The position numbers and the translations under genes are program-made. Positions 60,400 to 60,830 of a DNA stretch of 60,830 nucleotides are shown piece by piece. Within the stretch, counting starts at the first letter, position 1. Each line of letters opens with the position of its first letter. The DNA comes from Anaerolineae bacterium. Its GTDB lineage: Bacteria > Chloroflexota > Anaerolineae > J102. The notes below the pieces were generated by a model. It was given only the letters and a program-made list of their open reading frames with translations. It was not told the origin of the DNA and did not search any database. The DNA is taken from NCBI GenBank assembly GCA_026991225.1, contig JALXCB010000086.1, forward strand, positions 1-60,830, read 5' to 3'.

Positions 60400-60690
60400 C
60401 TACTCCTCCAACGACGGCAGAATCCCTTCCACATCGCTGTGAGGGCGAGGGATGACATGCACGCTGACGAGTTCGCCCACGCGCTGGGCCGCGGCCGCGC
60501 CGGCGTCGGTGGCGGCTTTCACCGCGCCTACGTCCCCGCGCACCATCACGGTGACGTAGCCGGCGCCGATCTTTTCTTTGCCGATGAGTTTGACGTTGGC
60601 GGCTTTGACCATGGCGTCGGCGGCCTCGATGGCGCCGACCAGGCCTTTGGTTTCGACCATGCCGAGGGCGATCATGTTGATGTCTGCCAT
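60400..60690 (-). CDS. hexameric BMC shell protein (BMC-H), possibly longer at the N-terminus
   Basis: 96 residues from the ATG at 60690. [20 protein letters not shown], the pore-region [18 protein letters not shown] and the ending [10 protein letters not shown]-like [13 protein letters not shown] are standard for PduA/EutM-type shell hexamers. An AGAGG about 10 nt upstream supports this start. Yet the frame stays open upstream to the window edge (46 more codons), encoding a Pro/Ala-rich stretch ([20 protein letters not shown]). An N-terminal extension or fusion cannot be excluded. Confidence 0.93.
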   Translation of the reverse strand: MADINMIALGMVETKGLVGAIEAADAMVKAANVKLIGKEKIGAGYVTVMVRGDVGAVKAATDAGAAAAQRVGELVSVHVIPRPHSDVEGILPSLEE

Positions 60691-60772
60691 TTTTCGTGCC
60701 TCTTTTCCAGTAGGATGAGTAGGGGGAGCCGCGGGCGGCGGGGCCGGTTCCGACGGCTCGGGCGGTTGGGTT

Positions 60773-60830
60773 GATTTGTTGATGCTATCTCCCTGGCCCG
60801 CGGGGGCCGGGGAGATAGCATCAACAAATC
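60773..60830. repeat. 26-bp-arm inverted repeat at the window end
   Basis: The left arm GATTTGTTGATGCTATCTCC (60773-60792 and on to 60798) and the right arm GGAGATAGCATCAACAAATC (60811-60830) are perfect reverse complements over 21 bp. After one mismatch, another GGCC pairs. The loop is 6 nt (60799-60804). It ends exactly at the last base. Confidence 0.9.

Overview
The window looks like chromosomal DNA of an uncultured, GC-rich, free-living bacterium, most likely Chloroflexota (Anaerolineae-like). I base this on the RpoB and RpoC insertions, the gene repertoire (DUF4126, Wzz/CpsD plus RmlAB, CoxL-type hydroxylase, microcompartment genes) and the very heavy load of short interspersed repeats between genes. 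The phylum call is inference, not proof. Both edges cut through sequence, and the right edge ends exactly on an inverted repeat.

Layout. 1-9.1 kb: end of an unidentified membrane protein, a good sigma-70 promoter, then rpoB-rpoC and a terminator. 9.1-24.5 kb: housekeeping and small operons separated by repeats: a polytopic membrane protein, a metallophosphoesterase remnant, DUF4126, tyrA-like and birA, a repeat-protein-like gene, manC-nudix-pqqD-like, a selenocysteine tRNA (anticodon TCA), a GCS2 ligase, and recG-MFS. 24.9-28.7 kb (minus strand): flippase, signal peptidase I, ribose-5-phosphate isomerase B, deoxyribose-phosphate aldolase and an MBL hydrolase. 28.8-36.3 kb (minus strand): polysaccharide genes (GT2, rmlB, rmlA, CpsD-like kinase, two Wzz-like proteins). 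36.7-39.2 kb: lon. 39.2-51.7 kb (minus strand): an apparent uptake and catabolic cluster: ABC importer, YlbE/AllG-like DUF1116 protein, tandem cyclase-family hydrolase, and a three-subunit molybdenum hydroxylase. 51.8-55.3 kb: methyltransferase, MFS transporter, membrane protein. 55.5-60.7 kb (minus strand): a bacterial microcompartment (BMC) operon.

The most interesting system is the BMC. The shell operon at the right edge encodes a hexameric shell protein, EutQ-like, EutT-like, an unknown 165-aa protein, EutJ-like, a tandem-domain shell protein, a 96-aa protein and two EutN/CcmL vertex proteins. No core enzyme is adjacent. About 30 kb away, lepB is followed by overlapping rpiB and deoC genes. 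Both enzymes carry amphipathic N-terminal helices resembling encapsulation peptides, and DeoC also has a CxxCxxxCxxxC motif. DeoC plus RpiB define what I recall as the sugar-phosphate-utilizing (SPU) BMC class. I therefore read this as a split-locus SPU-type compartment, with cargo and shell encoded separately. Four accessory proteins of the shell operon share the same roughly 45-residue N-terminal module.

The second theme is repeats. At least four families of 140-300 bp elements with terminal inverted repeats (MITE-like), a composite palindromic family, and GGATTA-type tracts fill nearly every intergenic gap. They also reach into coding ends and lie inside operons, including the BMC operon.
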